From assembly GCA_036365455.1 (NCBI GenBank), contig JAWQUS010000009.1, forward strand, positions 5,734,001-5,798,000: DNA of 64,000 bases, written 5' to 3'. The stretch is from Macrosoma leucophasiata. Lineage: Eukaryota > Arthropoda > Insecta > Lepidoptera > Hedylidae. Position 1 is the first letter of the stretch, and the number at the start of each line of letters is the position of its first letter. Under the pieces are notes generated by a model. The model saw only the letters and a program-made list of their open reading frames with translations. It was not told the DNA's origin and did not search any database. Below, piece by piece: positions 53,983-63,807 of the stretch. The translations under genes and the position numbers were made by a program.

Positions 53983-54177
53983 TTTTTTTGTATTCTATCA
54001 GGATAGGATAAGCACTCTTCGTAGATCTGCTACGATATATCTCATGATACTTAAATTACAATTTCATAATAAGGTCTTTTCATTTTTTTTTTCGGTCACA
54101 TAATTTTAAATCCTTTAAAAGCAAATTGCTAACTACTTTGAATTAGCAATAATAATAACTACAACCCAAAGTAATAT

Positions 54178-54400
54178 TTAAGTAAGTAAGTAAGTAAGTA
54201 AAACTTTATTTTGTGCAGAAAGAAAACACGGGTTGGTTACAGAGAAAAAGAACATAAAATCACTTAAAAAATAGCACAACATACTAGATACATAGATCTG
54301 CTCTGAATGTGTGTCTCCTTTTAGCACCAAAAAGGTGGCCGATTCAGCAATATGCCAGGTGTAAGCCTAGCGCTGATTTTCAATCGGAACCCATTCGGTG
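54178..54400 (-). repeat. Probable LINE 3' end with (AAGT)n tail
   Basis: Six AAGT units (54180-54202) followed by AAAACTTTATTTTGTGCAGA and GAAAACACGGGTTGGTTACA. A microsatellite at one edge of a unique-looking repeat is typical of LINE 3' ends in reverse orientation. No coding remnant is visible. Confidence 0.4.
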
Positions 54401-54664
54401 ACGCACGGATGTTAATTACCATTTAAAGCCGAAATAATACACAAAAACAAAAAACAAAAGTTAACAAAATAAAAGATATCGCGAAATTAAAACAAAAATG
54501 AAATACACATTACTATGCTCGAGATCTCTTTAGTCTCAATCTCGCATTGATACCATTCTCGTATTTCTCGTCCTAGTCTTGGCCATGACGCACGCAGGCG
54601 CGCACCAATTGCAATAATAAGTTTTCTAGTCTTATTTACAACCTAATATTTTGTTTTCTTTCAG

Positions 54665-54877
54665 ATATACGCAGATGAAGACCAAGATGGGAACTTGGTC
54701 GACGACGTGAAGGATTCGGATAAAGACAAACAGGATTATGGATCTCTAGAGAAGCTCCACGGCCTCACCGTTCTGGAGGATGACAGTCCCCTGGCTGACG
54801 ATGAAGACATGTACGATGACGATGACGATGCGGAGAGCGGCGACTGGTATCCCGATTACGACAGACGGCGAGAAAAG
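54665..54877 (+). CDS. Internal exon 1 of an unrecognised acidic protein
   Basis: Bounded by a polypyrimidine acceptor (TTTGTTTTCTTTCAG) and a donor (GAAAAG|GTATGC). The 213 nt give exactly 71 codons in one open frame (phase 0 in and out), from IYADEDQDGNLVDD to PDYDRRREK. Twenty-eight of 71 residues are Asp or Glu, with a five-Asp run. DEDQDGNL has the D-x-D-x-D-G pattern of a calcium-binding loop but lacks the closing acidic residue at loop position 12. The following exon at 61754 has the matching phase. Upstream exons are not found in this window. I do not recognise the protein; a secreted or endoplasmic-reticulum acidic protein is possible but unproven. Confidence 0.75.
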
Positions 54878-55149
54878 GTATGCTTGAGAACTGATATAAA
54901 TCTTATATATCGACTTTCTATAATTTTCGTTGAATTATCGTTATATAATCTTCGTTCAATATCAAAGATACAAAGTTTACAATTAGTACAGGTGCTCAGA
55001 AACTACGATTGTTTGTTTTTTTCTGAACAAACATTCCTATTTTTTTTTCTAGTGTCGTCACGCCAACCATCCGGTTTACCTGCGCCTATACCTACATGTT
55101 TCACATCAAATTCATGTAGCAAACTAAGGTTACCATATAAATTGTAGGA

Positions 55150-55560
55150 TTTTTTTAGAAATGAAAGAAAAAATGGAAAGAAAAATTTTGCTTCAGGCAG
55201 GAATCAAACCTGCGCCCTCATGATAACTAGTCCAGCCGCTTTACCACTAAGCTAGAGAAGTCCCACACTGATGCGTCAAATTTTTCCTTCCCTTTTTGAT
55301 TTTTAACGGATTTTAGGGTGCGTGAACGACATCTATTGATAACTTATTAATACCTATACAACGAACATGATAGACTTTGCAGTTTATACAATATCGTTAA
55401 GATGTCGCTGTTCCCTTACTGGTAAAGCAGCTGGACTGGTTATCCTGAGGTCGCAGGTTCGATTCCTGCCCGAAGACAAATTTTTCTTTCCATTTTTTCA
55501 TTAATTTTTAAAGTTCACTCGCATGTGTTATTGCGAAAAATAAAATATTACAGGATTTTT
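55150..55560. mobile_element. tRNA-module element (family D) with two inverted modules
   Basis: The left flank AAAAATGGAAAGAAAAATTT precedes a minus-strand tRNA-like module at about 55192-55263 (T-arm in reverse GCAGGAATCAAACCTGC). A plus-strand module at about 55414-55478 has T-arm GCAGGTTCGATTCCTGC and is followed by AAATTTTTCTTTCCATTTTT and CACTCGCATGTGTTATTGCG. The centre has GACATCTATTGATAAC. Module sequences differ from those at 10040 and 16173, while the flanks are shared. Confidence 0.6.
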
Positions 55561-56327
55561 TTTCTAGTCTAATTTATTGCTTAATTATTTTTATCGTTAA
55601 ATAAATGGAAACAGAGTTATTCTAGAAAAGAGAACATCGAAATGTATAAAATAACCAATTTTCAAAACTCCTAGAGTTTTCCAGGTGAAACTAACAAATG
55701 ACTGTACTAAATATTTAATTGAAGTTTAATTTACGAGAGGTCGAGTTTTGCGAATAGCCCTTACTTGCACCATGTTTATGGAGAAAATTGGATTTTAACG
55801 ATATAAATACTCCTTAAAATCAGCAATGTTTATTAAGTAGGCTGTATAATCAGTATTTGATTTCAAATTCTAATTTCATATTTATATTAATGTATTGAAA
55901 CATTATTATGGAAAAAATAAGCTTGTTTTCGTTGCTTCTTTTCATTTTCTACACCCTTATTATGGCTTTGTTAATTTCATCAGAAAAAAGATATGTTTCA
56001 TTATAATATTCAAACCACATTTCAGTGAGGGTTAAGTATACATTTATTTTGCCGAAATATGATACGTTACTGAAATTAATAAATAATTACTCAAATTTTG
56101 AAGAGTAATTTGGTTTTAATAGGGAACATACCCGAGGATCCTCGCAGGTTATTTAAATTTTATTAATCTGAACAAGATATAATAACTTGAGAAGGTACTA
56201 CCTACTCCATAGATCCGGCATTCTCAGTACAATAATAAATGAAAGAGCCATAGAACAAAGCAATCAATTAACTATAACTTTGAACTTTGCGTCGAGGTGT
56301 ATTAAGTTGTAACTAGCAACAAAATAA

Positions 56328-56723
56328 AATATATACTGGATGACTTTTTTTACCGTCTTGAAAAAAATAGGGCGTGATAAGCAAATGAAATAAAAGCCTA
56401 TGGCATAGTTATTTATATTATTTTTTTATATTTTCTAACTTCATCTGAAATTAAAACTTCATTAAACATTTCTATTCATTATTCTATTTTTAATTTTAGA
56501 ACACTGAATTTCAAGAAACAAACGCCGGCAACTTGACACGATCCTGTTTTTGCAAGTTTTGTAGGTAAAGAAATCTATTAAGGTTAAGTTTTAATGTTTT
56601 AATTTCAGATGAAGTTAGAAAATATAAAAAAATAATATAAATAACTATGCCATAGGCTTTTATTTCATTTGCTTATCACGCCCTATTTTTTCAAGACGGT
56701 AAAAAAAGTCACCCAGTATATAT
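56328..56723. mobile_element. Foldback MITE with about 115-bp arms
   Basis: Left arm 56335-56454 and right arm 56605-56717 are near-perfect reverse complements (ends ACTGG.TGACTTTTTTTACC, body AATAGGGCGTGATAAGCAAA, inner ACTTCATCTGAAATTAAAAC). The central about 150 bp are unrelated. TATATA borders suggest a TA target. No ORF. Confidence 0.75.
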
Positions 56724-56948
56724 CTTTACATTGCATATGTATGTAGACACATATTGTGACTTATTTGATTAAAAAGTATTGTACGTTCGTAATAATCTTA
56801 ATTTTTATTTAGTCATAATGTGAAATAAAATATCATGTTATTATCCAGAAATTACTGGCTTGATTTCAAATTTAACAACGTACTTACCTACTGTTTAACT
56901 AATAAGTAACATGGGCCCATTTTTAACTGATGAAAAACATAAAAATAC

Positions 56949-57216
56949 TACCCCAGTAGCCTAGTGGTAGCAGGCCACTACTATCCTGGGGTGGATTCCC
57001 GGGTGGAGGCTGTCAATTCTATTGCGATTTTTCCATTTTCTGGAAGTTTCCCAGCGTCTCGTAGTTTGTTTTAGTGCTCGGTGATGTCAATAGGCTCGCC
57101 ACCTGTTACGTGGGCCCAAAACGTAACCGGCGAATAGTGGGTGTTTGCATGTATACTTGAATGTATGCATTTACCTCTGCCTACCCTTTCGGGGATTACA
57201 AGCTTGAAGTGACGTA
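56949..57216 (+). mobile_element. tRNA-derived SINE (family B)
   Basis: Head CCCCAGTAGCCTAGTGGTAG and GGATTCCCGGGTGG, body GTGATGTCAATAGGCTCGCC, end CTTTCGGGGATTACAAGCTT plus GAAGTGACG. Box B is damaged (GGTGGATTCCC). Confidence 0.75.
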
Positions 57217-57924
57217 TCAAATTATATATTGTCCCACATTTCTGTAAAGTACTCTACGATGTAAATTACTTGTGCTAGGATAGACGACATCAAATTCATA
57301 AGGTGCATTGCGTTTGCAATAACTACCTCAATACAAAGGTCCGTAACTTTACAGGTAGTTACTAAATATTTTACAGGTAGTTACTACATACTTTACAGGT
57401 ATTAACTACGAGTAATATATTAGTACCTAAGATACTCAATTGTTAGCCTATTTCTGTCCCAGAATTAATTTATTGTAAATGGTTCGCTCTCGATCTTGAG
57501 CGACTCAGTAACGTAGGCAAATCGATTAAATCGTACTCAAGGGTAGAATGTTTTGTATTATAGGTCTTAGATTGGATTTGAGGTTGTATTCCCGCGGTAT
57601 TTGTGGGTTTTTAGTGTAATCGATAACATTAATCAAGAGTCTATTCGAGGGAGAGTACCAGGGTGCCAGACTCGTGGGTGTATTTTAGGTATATTTAATT
57701 TATCTTTCACGATACAGTACAGTCTATCATACAGTACAGTACATACTATCCCAAACCGGCTAAATAGACAACCATCAGTGATTAAAAAAATTGCATCTTG
57801 TAATATTTTTGTATTTATATTAATGTATTGAATTTTTATGATTGTACCGATGGACGGCTGGACCGATTCTCATCAATTTTTGTGAGCATATTGGGTAGGT
57901 CTGAGAATCGGCCAACATCTATTT

Positions 57925-58252
57925 CTCATAACATTTTTGGTCATTTTTTTGCCGTAACGTTTGAGTTTCTTACAACAACCGTTAAGTTGGTACGGGGAGA
58001 GGTACACTTGAGTCACAAACCGTTAACTAAATCGAAAAATGATATTAGCACACCTCTAACGTTTTTAAGACCTATCCAACGATATCACACACAATATAAA
58101 AAACGGAAAATAAAAAACATATCCGCGCGTTACATGTTGGGGAGGTACCCTAAATAAAAAAAAATGTTATGTTTTTATTAAAGCGTAATAAAGATGTATA
58201 CTTGTGCCAAATTTCAAGTCTCTACTACCAATAGTTTTTGCGCTAAACCGCG

Positions 58253-58291
<39 letters not shown>

Positions 58292-58340
58292 GGACATGGC
58301 GAAACTATAAGCGTGCCTTGTTTACTACGGAACCCTAAAA
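57925..58340 (+). repeat. Dispersed repeat H, copy 1, with (GACA)n
   Basis: Shares with 63085-63497 the segments GCC.TAACGTTTGA, ACAACAACCGTT, ACCTATCCAACGATA, TTTCAAGTCTCTA.TACCAA, ACATGGCGAAACTATAAG and TTGTTTACTACGGAACCCTA. A (GACA)n microsatellite expanded at about 58258-58292 sits where copy 2 has only four units. A non-autonomous lepidopteran repeat; class unknown. Confidence 0.6.
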
Positions 58341-58558
58341 AACAGCAAAATTCTCAAGACAGAGCCAAACCATCTTGAATGTACTTTCAAACCATACTTT
58401 TTGTATCTGTCATGTATAAATGTTGTTTGTATAGGTAGGTATTTTTTTATATTATTTCGCTTTCGCCTGGATTATCGGCTGACGATGTTCGTATTATTTT
58501 TCTCAGCTCACCCTCTCCAATCGCAACTCACGATAAACAGAATCAAGTTAAAAAAAAA

Positions 58559-58831
58559 CGTAACTTCACGCCTGTAATCCCCGAAGGGGTAGGCAGAGGT
58601 AAATGCATGCATTCAAGCAAACATGCAAACACCCACGATTCGCCGGTTACGTTTTGACCCACGTAACAGGTGGCGAGCCTGTTGACATCTCCGGGCACAT
58701 TATCAAACTTCGAGGTACTGGGAAATTTCCAGAAAATGGAAAAATCCCAATAGAACCAGAGATAAAAGACTTTACACCATTATCTCTGATAACCCACGAC
58801 CCGGGAATCGAACCCAGGACCTCAGCGTAGT

Positions 58832-58832
<1 letters not shown>
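58559..58832 (-). mobile_element. tRNA-derived SINE (family B), interrupted in its tRNA head
   Basis: Minus strand from the 3' end (ACTTCACGCCTGTAATCCCC) to ACCCAGGACCTCAGCGTAGT, where a family A copy is inserted. The remaining head, GTGGCCTGCTACCACTAGGC to ACCGAGGCAG, is at 59098-59138. Apart from the insertion it is close to 20399-20711. Confidence 0.85.
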
Positions 58833-58878
<46 letters not shown>

Positions 58879-59097
58879 AATTGAATTGGCAAACAAGCAT
58901 GCAGTTCACATTGATGTTAAGTGATGACTGCAGCCTATAGACACCCACACAAAGACCAAGGTCAAAATGCAAATGCGTTACCACTCCTGAGGCCTAAGGT
59001 GTTATGCCTCTGTGCCGGAAATTACAGGGCCGTACATTACCACCTGACCGGAACACAATAGTGCTGAACACTACCATTTAGCGGCAAGTAAATCAAG
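58833..59097 (-). mobile_element. Family A SINE-like repeat, 5'-truncated, nested in SINE B
   Basis: Poly(T) of about 40 nt, then the family A 3' end and body, stopping at GCGGCAAGTAAATC. The 5' about 65 bp are missing. GTAGTAGT is present at both junctions (58827-58834 and 59102-59108), a probable target duplication. A truncated 5' end, long poly(A) and target duplication are the marks of target-primed reverse transcription. The long homopolymer implies recency or local slippage. Confidence 0.85.
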
Positions 59098-59138
59098 TAG
59101 TGTAGTAGTGGCCTGCTACCACTAGGCTACCGAGGCAG
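59098..59138 (-). mobile_element. tRNA-like head of the interrupted SINE B
   Basis: TAGTAGTGGCCTGCTACCAC, then TAGGCTACCGAGGCAG, is the first about 40 nt of family B (compare 20399-20440), separated from its body by the nested family A insertion. Confidence 0.8.
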
Positions 59139-59390
59139 TTCACGTACCTATTGGCACGTATCTTTAAATTTAGATACTCTCCGATTCCAAGAGTTTTTTT
59201 AATAAAAGCGTAGATACCAACAATAAAGATTTAATTAAAGCTGTCGTGAATTACTCGGGCTTAACAAGTTTCTGATGTCAACGAAAGTGAATTATTCTTG
59301 TCAGCTTCGGGGTCTTCATTTTAATTAGGTGACTTCGTAGAAAAAATAAGTTGATATTCCTTTTATTTCAGGCCGTGCTTAATTCGGTGT

Positions 59391-60818
59391 AAGGGTGCTT
59401 TTCCACCAGAGATGTGCTACGTTGCTATGGATGCATTTGATATCCATCAATCATATTCATTGGTGTATATATAGACAGAGATACTGAACCCACCGAGCAC
59501 TAGGTAAGTAAGGCTAGAAATTTTTGTAGGGATAAATCATAACACGCTAAGTACAAAAACCATCGCCTGGCAAGGATCAGCCAGTCACGTCACCAACCCC
59601 CTTTTTTATGCTACCCAGAATCGCTTGTCATTGTACCTACTTACTTCAAATATCTTTGACAAACACATACATAAATTTCAACTTTACAGTAGAAAGTATA
59701 TTTTAATTCATACATGTAGCACACATTTCGGTTCGCCTGGCAGGCACTTTTGCTCATCGAAATCGTCTGTCATTTTTTTTAAAACTTCTCTTTAATATAG
59801 AGAAGTTTTAAAAAAAATTGACAGTATTATATACAATACTAGCGGCCCGCCCCGGCTTCGCCCGCGCTGCTCTGCTCCTATTAGTCATAGCGTAATGTAA
59901 GCTATCCTATCTCTCAAGTTGGATCGAACTGCACATGGTGTGCGAATTTTATTATAATCGGTTAAGTAGTTTAGGAGTCCATTGAGGACAAACATTGTGA
60001 CACGAGATTTATATATATTAAGATTATATAAACGAAATCATATAAAAATTTCAAGCTTACAGTGACAAGTTTATTATTTTTTTTTACATTTTCAGAAATG
60101 TGGGGCTGGTGACGTGACTGGCTGATCCTTGCCAGGCGATGGTTTTTGAACTTAGGGTGTTATGATTTATCCCTACAAACTTTTCTAGCCTTACAGGGCC
60201 AACAGTGCTCGTAGGGTTCAGTATCTCTTGGACCAATAGCTTAACAATGTTGGAAACATATTCAGCTGTTTTTTATATGGAAGAATGTGTGCTATGGATG
60301 CGTGCTATGAATGCGAGCTTTGGATGCGAGCTATAGATGCGTTTCATACCGCGTCTTTCTCATACAGATACGTAGCTATCGGTGGAAACGACAAATAATA
60401 GGTGTCAAATAATTAGCGAATTGGAACTGAATATTAAATTAATCTGACTTCAAATGAATCCTTATTATTATTAATTATGACATTCTTATCATTGACATTG
60501 TATAACTTTTATTTATTATTTATTATATATAAATGAAATTATTGTATTAGATATATTATAAAAATAATGACAATTTTATAGATGTATGTTGTTAATTATT
60601 ATTATTATTTTGTTAGACACTTGCTTGACATGTCAAAATTGCGATGCCCCTTAAAAGGGCTTATGTACTTACCTGACTTATCTGTTTTAGTTTAAGACCA
60701 ATTTAATGTAAGTAGGTACATTTTGCAATAAACATATTGATTGATTGATTGAAAGATCACATAGTTTCGTAACGTAGATTTCACATCTTCGCAGCATTGC
60801 TGTGGAAAAGCACACTTA
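59391..60818. mobile_element. Composite MITE-like element with nested insertions
   Basis: Outer ends GGTGCTTTTCCACC (59394) and TGTGGAAAAGCACAC (60801-60815) are inverted repeats. Inside is a second inverted repeat of about 120 bp (59479-59600 against 60103-60232; AAACCATCGCCTGGCAAGGA, GTAGGGATAAATCATAACAC), a hairpin at 59767-59824, a CTAGCGGCCCGCCCC repeat (59838-60030) and a LINE-like 3' end with AATAAA and (ATTG)n (about 60560-60752). It could be one large element with later insertions or a stack of unrelated ones. Confidence 0.55.
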
Positions 60819-60845
60819 GTATTGCGTTTGCCAAATACAATTATA

Positions 60846-61370
60846 GGTTAGGATCCCACTGCAGAATCATTTCGTTCATCCAGATATGTTGCAAACCTAA
60901 TTTTTACGCATGTTTATAATCTAGACAAGATATATTTACTAGATTGCCTATAAAAAATTGGCCGCAAGAATTTTAGCAACTCTTATATGCGGCCGATTTA
61001 ATTTGACTCCCATATATCATAATAATGAGAAAAAAATTAGCTTTAATTTGATATATAAATAATACATATGTAGGTACGTTATGGGCGTAAAAAGTTATCG
61101 GGGCGGAACGAAAATATGTAGAGGCGGCCAAGTGCGCAACGGCAGCCGTGATTTTTCAGATTCTTTGTTCATATTGCCGGAAGTGGACGAAATTTTATGT
61201 AAAATACAATTCATTCCCAAAAAATACTTTAAATTATAAAAAGTTAATTGTGGCCATTTTTTGATAGGCAACCTAGTGCATATTATATTCTCTACTTTGT
61301 AAATATGGGTATAAATTAGGTTTGCAGCATATATGGTAGAACGAAATGATTCTCCAGTGGGATACTAACC
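60846..61370. mobile_element. MITE family G copy 2 (uninterrupted)
   Basis: 525 bp with ends GGTTAGGATCCCACTGCAGA and GAATCATTTCGTTCATCCAG at the left, mirrored at the right to GATACTAACC. TA on both sides (60844-60845 and 61371-61372) is the probable target duplication. Empty-site reference for the SINE in 20301-21189. Confidence 0.75.
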
Positions 61371-61753
61371 TATTATGTCTAGGTACCAAAAATGGAGAAT
61401 CTATTTTATTTGTGCGTAAATATTTATTCTTCAGATTCAGAATAGTTTCTGAATCTTGAATAATTTTGGTTGTTTAGATTGAATAAATATGAGCATTAAT
61501 AACAAAATAAATAGGTACCTACTTTAAAATGCTTTTCAAAACTTGCGAAGTACTCGAGAATGATCATAAAAACATTGAATAACGTAGACAATATTTACAA
61601 TATAAGTTAAACACATAGAAAAATATTGAAAACGCTATGGCTGCCTCTGACCTAAATCTAATGAAAAAATGAAAATGAAAGTAATGAAAATAAATATTTT
61701 TTATGTAAGCGAATAATAATGAAAATAATATTATATTTTCCCTCATAAACCAG

Positions 61754-61904
61754 ATCGGCACAACCAATATGGTGAGGTTGAAGCCCGAAGACTTTACCGA
61801 CGCAGAGGTGAGGGTGGCCAAGGCGAGGAACCACCAAGCGATGATGTCTGCGTACCCGGAGGTGCAAAGACTGCTGAACGAAAATCCAGAGAACCCTGAT
61901 ATAA
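61754..61904 (+). CDS. Internal exon 2 of the unrecognised acidic protein
   Basis: Acceptor TTTTCCCTCATAAACCAG and donor ATAA|GTACGT. Phase 0 entry continues the frame of 54665-54877. The 151 nt give 50 codons plus one base, from IGTTNMVRLKPEDFTDAE through RVAKARNHQAMMSAYPEVQR to NPENPDI. The segment AEVRVAKARNHQAMMSAYPE looks amphipathic and helical. An internal GCAGAG|GTGAGG is also donor-like and could be an alternative end. No known domain is recognised. Base composition is clearly GC-richer than the surrounding intron. Confidence 0.75.
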
Positions 61905-62036
61905 GTACGTCTATCTTACATATTTTCAATGTTGACAACGTTGGCTAGACAGACAAACCAGTTGAAATGAGCCAACTGCTGGAAAGTGTCACTGAACTTA
62001 TGAACGTTTGTAATTCCAGGAGTGTTGCCAACGCTC

Positions 62037-62311
62037 CTTTTACTGGTGGTAGAGCACCAGTGACGTAGCTCGCAGGCGTAGGCACCACCGCATTACCCTA
62101 CTGGCCGCTAAATGGTAGTGTTTAGCACTATGGAATTCCGGTCAGGTGGTATTTACAGCAATGTAATTGCCGGCACAGAGGCATAATACCTTAGGCCTCA
62201 GGAGTGGCAACGCATATACATTGAAATCTCTGGTTTCATATTGATGTTTTTAATTACTCACCGTCAATGTTAACTGTATCCTTGTTTGCCAGTTCATTAC
62301 ATAAAAAAAAA
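62037..62311 (+). mobile_element. Family A SINE-like repeat
   Basis: Full length with poly(A); changes include ATTACCCTACTGGCCGC (deletion) and AGCACTATGGAATTCCGG. It is more diverged than its downstream neighbour. Confidence 0.8.
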
Positions 62312-62329
62312 TCATTTTTAGGAACTCCT

Positions 62330-62622
62330 TTTTACTGGTGGTAGAGCTCCAGTGACGGAGCTCGCGGGCGTAGGCACCACCGCATTACCTAATATACTTG
62401 CCGCTAAATGGTAGTGTTCAGCACTATCGTGTTTCGGTCAGGTGGTAATGTACGGCCCTGTAATTTCCGGCACAGAGGCATAACACCTTAGGCCTCAGGA
62501 GTGGTAACGCATCTGCATTTTTACCTCTGATCATTGTGTGGGTGTCTATAGGCTGCAGTCATCACTTAACATCAATGTGAACTGTATGCTTGTTTGCCAC
62601 TTTTAAAACATTAAAAAAAAAA
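62330..62622 (+). mobile_element. Family A SINE-like repeat, reference copy
   Basis: Used here as the reference. Start TTTTTACTGGTGGTAGAGCT; inverted pair GAGCTCCAGTGACGGAGCTC; CACCACCGCATTACCTAATA; TAAATGGTAGTGTTCAGCAC; CGGTCAGGTGGTAATGTACG; AATTTCCGGCACAGAGGCAT; CCTTAGGCCTCAGGAGTGG; ATAGGCTGCAGTCATCACTT; GCATGCTTGTTTGCCACTTT; poly(A). No tRNA-, 5S- or 7SL-like head is evident and no ORF exists, so it is SINE-like, mobilised by a LINE. It resembles the Bm1-type repeats of silkworm. AACTCC flanks both ends (about 62323-62328 and after the poly(A)), a probable short target duplication. Confidence 0.85.
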
Positions 62623-62898
62623 CTCCAAGTGTAGATTTCAATAAATTTAGCAAGACAATAAAAATAATATTATGGTTTTTTCAATGGAGAATTCCCAGCA
62701 TAATTTTATAAAGCATGTCGTTAAGATCGCTACCTATTACGTCAAAACTAAAATGATGAATTCCTGCCAGGATTAAATTATACTTGCGAATTCCGGAGCT
62801 CTCTCGGCGACGTGCCAGATTCTATGTAGAAAATATCTGGTCAGATATATCACGATTCAAATGTTCAACTCCATCTTTTATTTATAATTAAATTGCAG

Positions 62899-63025
62899 CG
62901 TTGCCACCGCTGCAGACGTCGACGGAGTCTTCGCACACTGTGCGGGATAAACGCAGCGTGTTCCCAGACTCCCCCGCCGACTCTATCACCTTCGAGGCTC
63001 CCAAAGCTCTTTCCAAGGATGAAAG
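62899..63025 (+). CDS. Internal exon 3 of the unrecognised acidic protein
   Basis: Acceptor TTTATAATTAAATTGCAG and donor GAAAG|GTTTGA. Entry phase 1 matches the exit of 61754-61904, and the 127 nt leave phase 2. The frame reads LPPLQTSTESSHTVR, then DKRSVFPDSPADSITFEAP, then KALSKDER. It is Ser/Pro/Thr-rich with a KR dibasic site that could be a processing site if the protein is secreted. Another frame is also open here, so the assignment depends on phase continuity. The next exon is not found within the window. Confidence 0.7.
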
Positions 63026-63084
63026 GTTTGATTTATGTTGAAAATACTTTGTTTTCCTTTTAATTTCGTTGTATGTAGCTACTA

Positions 63085-63497
63085 TTGCCATAACGTTTGA
63101 AATCATAACAACAACCGTTTAGTCTCAAGAGGGGGGGGGGGGGCTTGAGTCTAACGAAAATTGACACTTTAAAGGTTAATAAGTCACGAACAGTTAACTA
63201 AATCCAAAAATAATGTTAACACACCTCCTAACATTTTTGAAAGATCTATCCAACGATACCAGACACTATACAGAAAACGAAAAATAAAAAAAATATCCGT
63301 GCGATATATGTAGGTCCCCTAAATAAAAAAAAATATCATATTTTTATTTTACCACTTTGTCGGGGTAGTAAAGATGTATACTTGTGACAAATTTCAAGTC
63401 TCTAGTACCAATAGTTATTGCGCCGCGGACGGACAGACAGACAGACGGACATGGCGAAACTATAAGGGTTCCTTGTTTACTACGGAACCCTAAAAAG
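63085..63497 (+). repeat. Dispersed repeat H, copy 2, with poly(G)
   Basis: Same landmarks as 57925-58340. Contains a 13-nt G run (about 63131-63143) and a short (GACA)n near 63430-63450. It ends TACTACGGAACCCTAAAAA. Confidence 0.6.
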
Positions 63498-63504
63498 GTC
63501 ACCA

Positions 63505-63580
63505 TCATTTCAGCCCAAAGATGTCTACCTGCTGGAGCAGCCTTCCCATAAGGGGGATATAATAATGTATTTATTTATTC
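63505..63580 (-). repeat. CCACTGCTGGAC-type repeat fragment
   Basis: CACCATCATTTCAGCCCAAA, then GATGTCTACCTGCTGGAGCA and GCCTTCCCATAAGGGGG, is a diverged copy of the repeat at 48340. It contains an AG that mimics a splice acceptor. Confidence 0.45.
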
Positions 63581-63807
63581 AGACAGTTTGTCCACAAGGG
63601 GGATATACCATCGTCCCGCTTGACTTATGGATTAACGATCGTAGTAGCGGTAGTTTTATCGCAGAACGCCTCAATGTAATGATTTGACGGCCATTGTTCG
63701 GTTGACTGACTGCACAGGAAGAATTCTCTTCCACTGGAAGATAATTCTTCCGTTAATGTCCAGATGCCGAGCGATAACAAAAAAATTAAAAACAAAACAA
63801 AAATTTG
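63581..63807. repeat. Fragment sharing sequence with 48530-48610
   Basis: TGACGGCCATTGTTCGGTTG and GACTGACTGCAC..GGAAGAATTCTC at 63687-63728 match 48533-48580. The element type is unknown. Confidence 0.4.

Larger units (their letters stand above)
54878..61753 (+). other. Long intron packed with transposable elements
   Basis: 6.9 kb between two phase-compatible exons. It contains family D (55150-55560), a foldback MITE (56328-56723), SINE B copies (56949-57216, 58559-59138), repeat H (57925-58340), a composite MITE (59391-60818) and MITE G (60846-61370). The stretches 55561-56327, 57217-57924 and 61371-61753 hold nothing recognised. Confidence 0.6.
61905..62898 (+). other. Intron containing two tandem family A copies
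   Basis: 994 bp, of which about 565 bp are the family A copies at 62037-62311 and 62330-62622. The remainder is AT-rich and unassigned. Confidence 0.65.

Noticed and set aside
58255..58293. (GACA)n array as a CRISPR-like or satellite structure
   Set aside because: It is a plain 4-bp microsatellite within dispersed repeat H, with no spacers or larger unit.
63521..63580. A fourth exon beginning after CATCATTTCAG at 63520
   Set aside because: In the required phase it runs into TAA after about 16 codons. The sequence is also a diverged copy of the dispersed CCACTGCTGGAC repeat at 48340, so the AG is part of the repeat.
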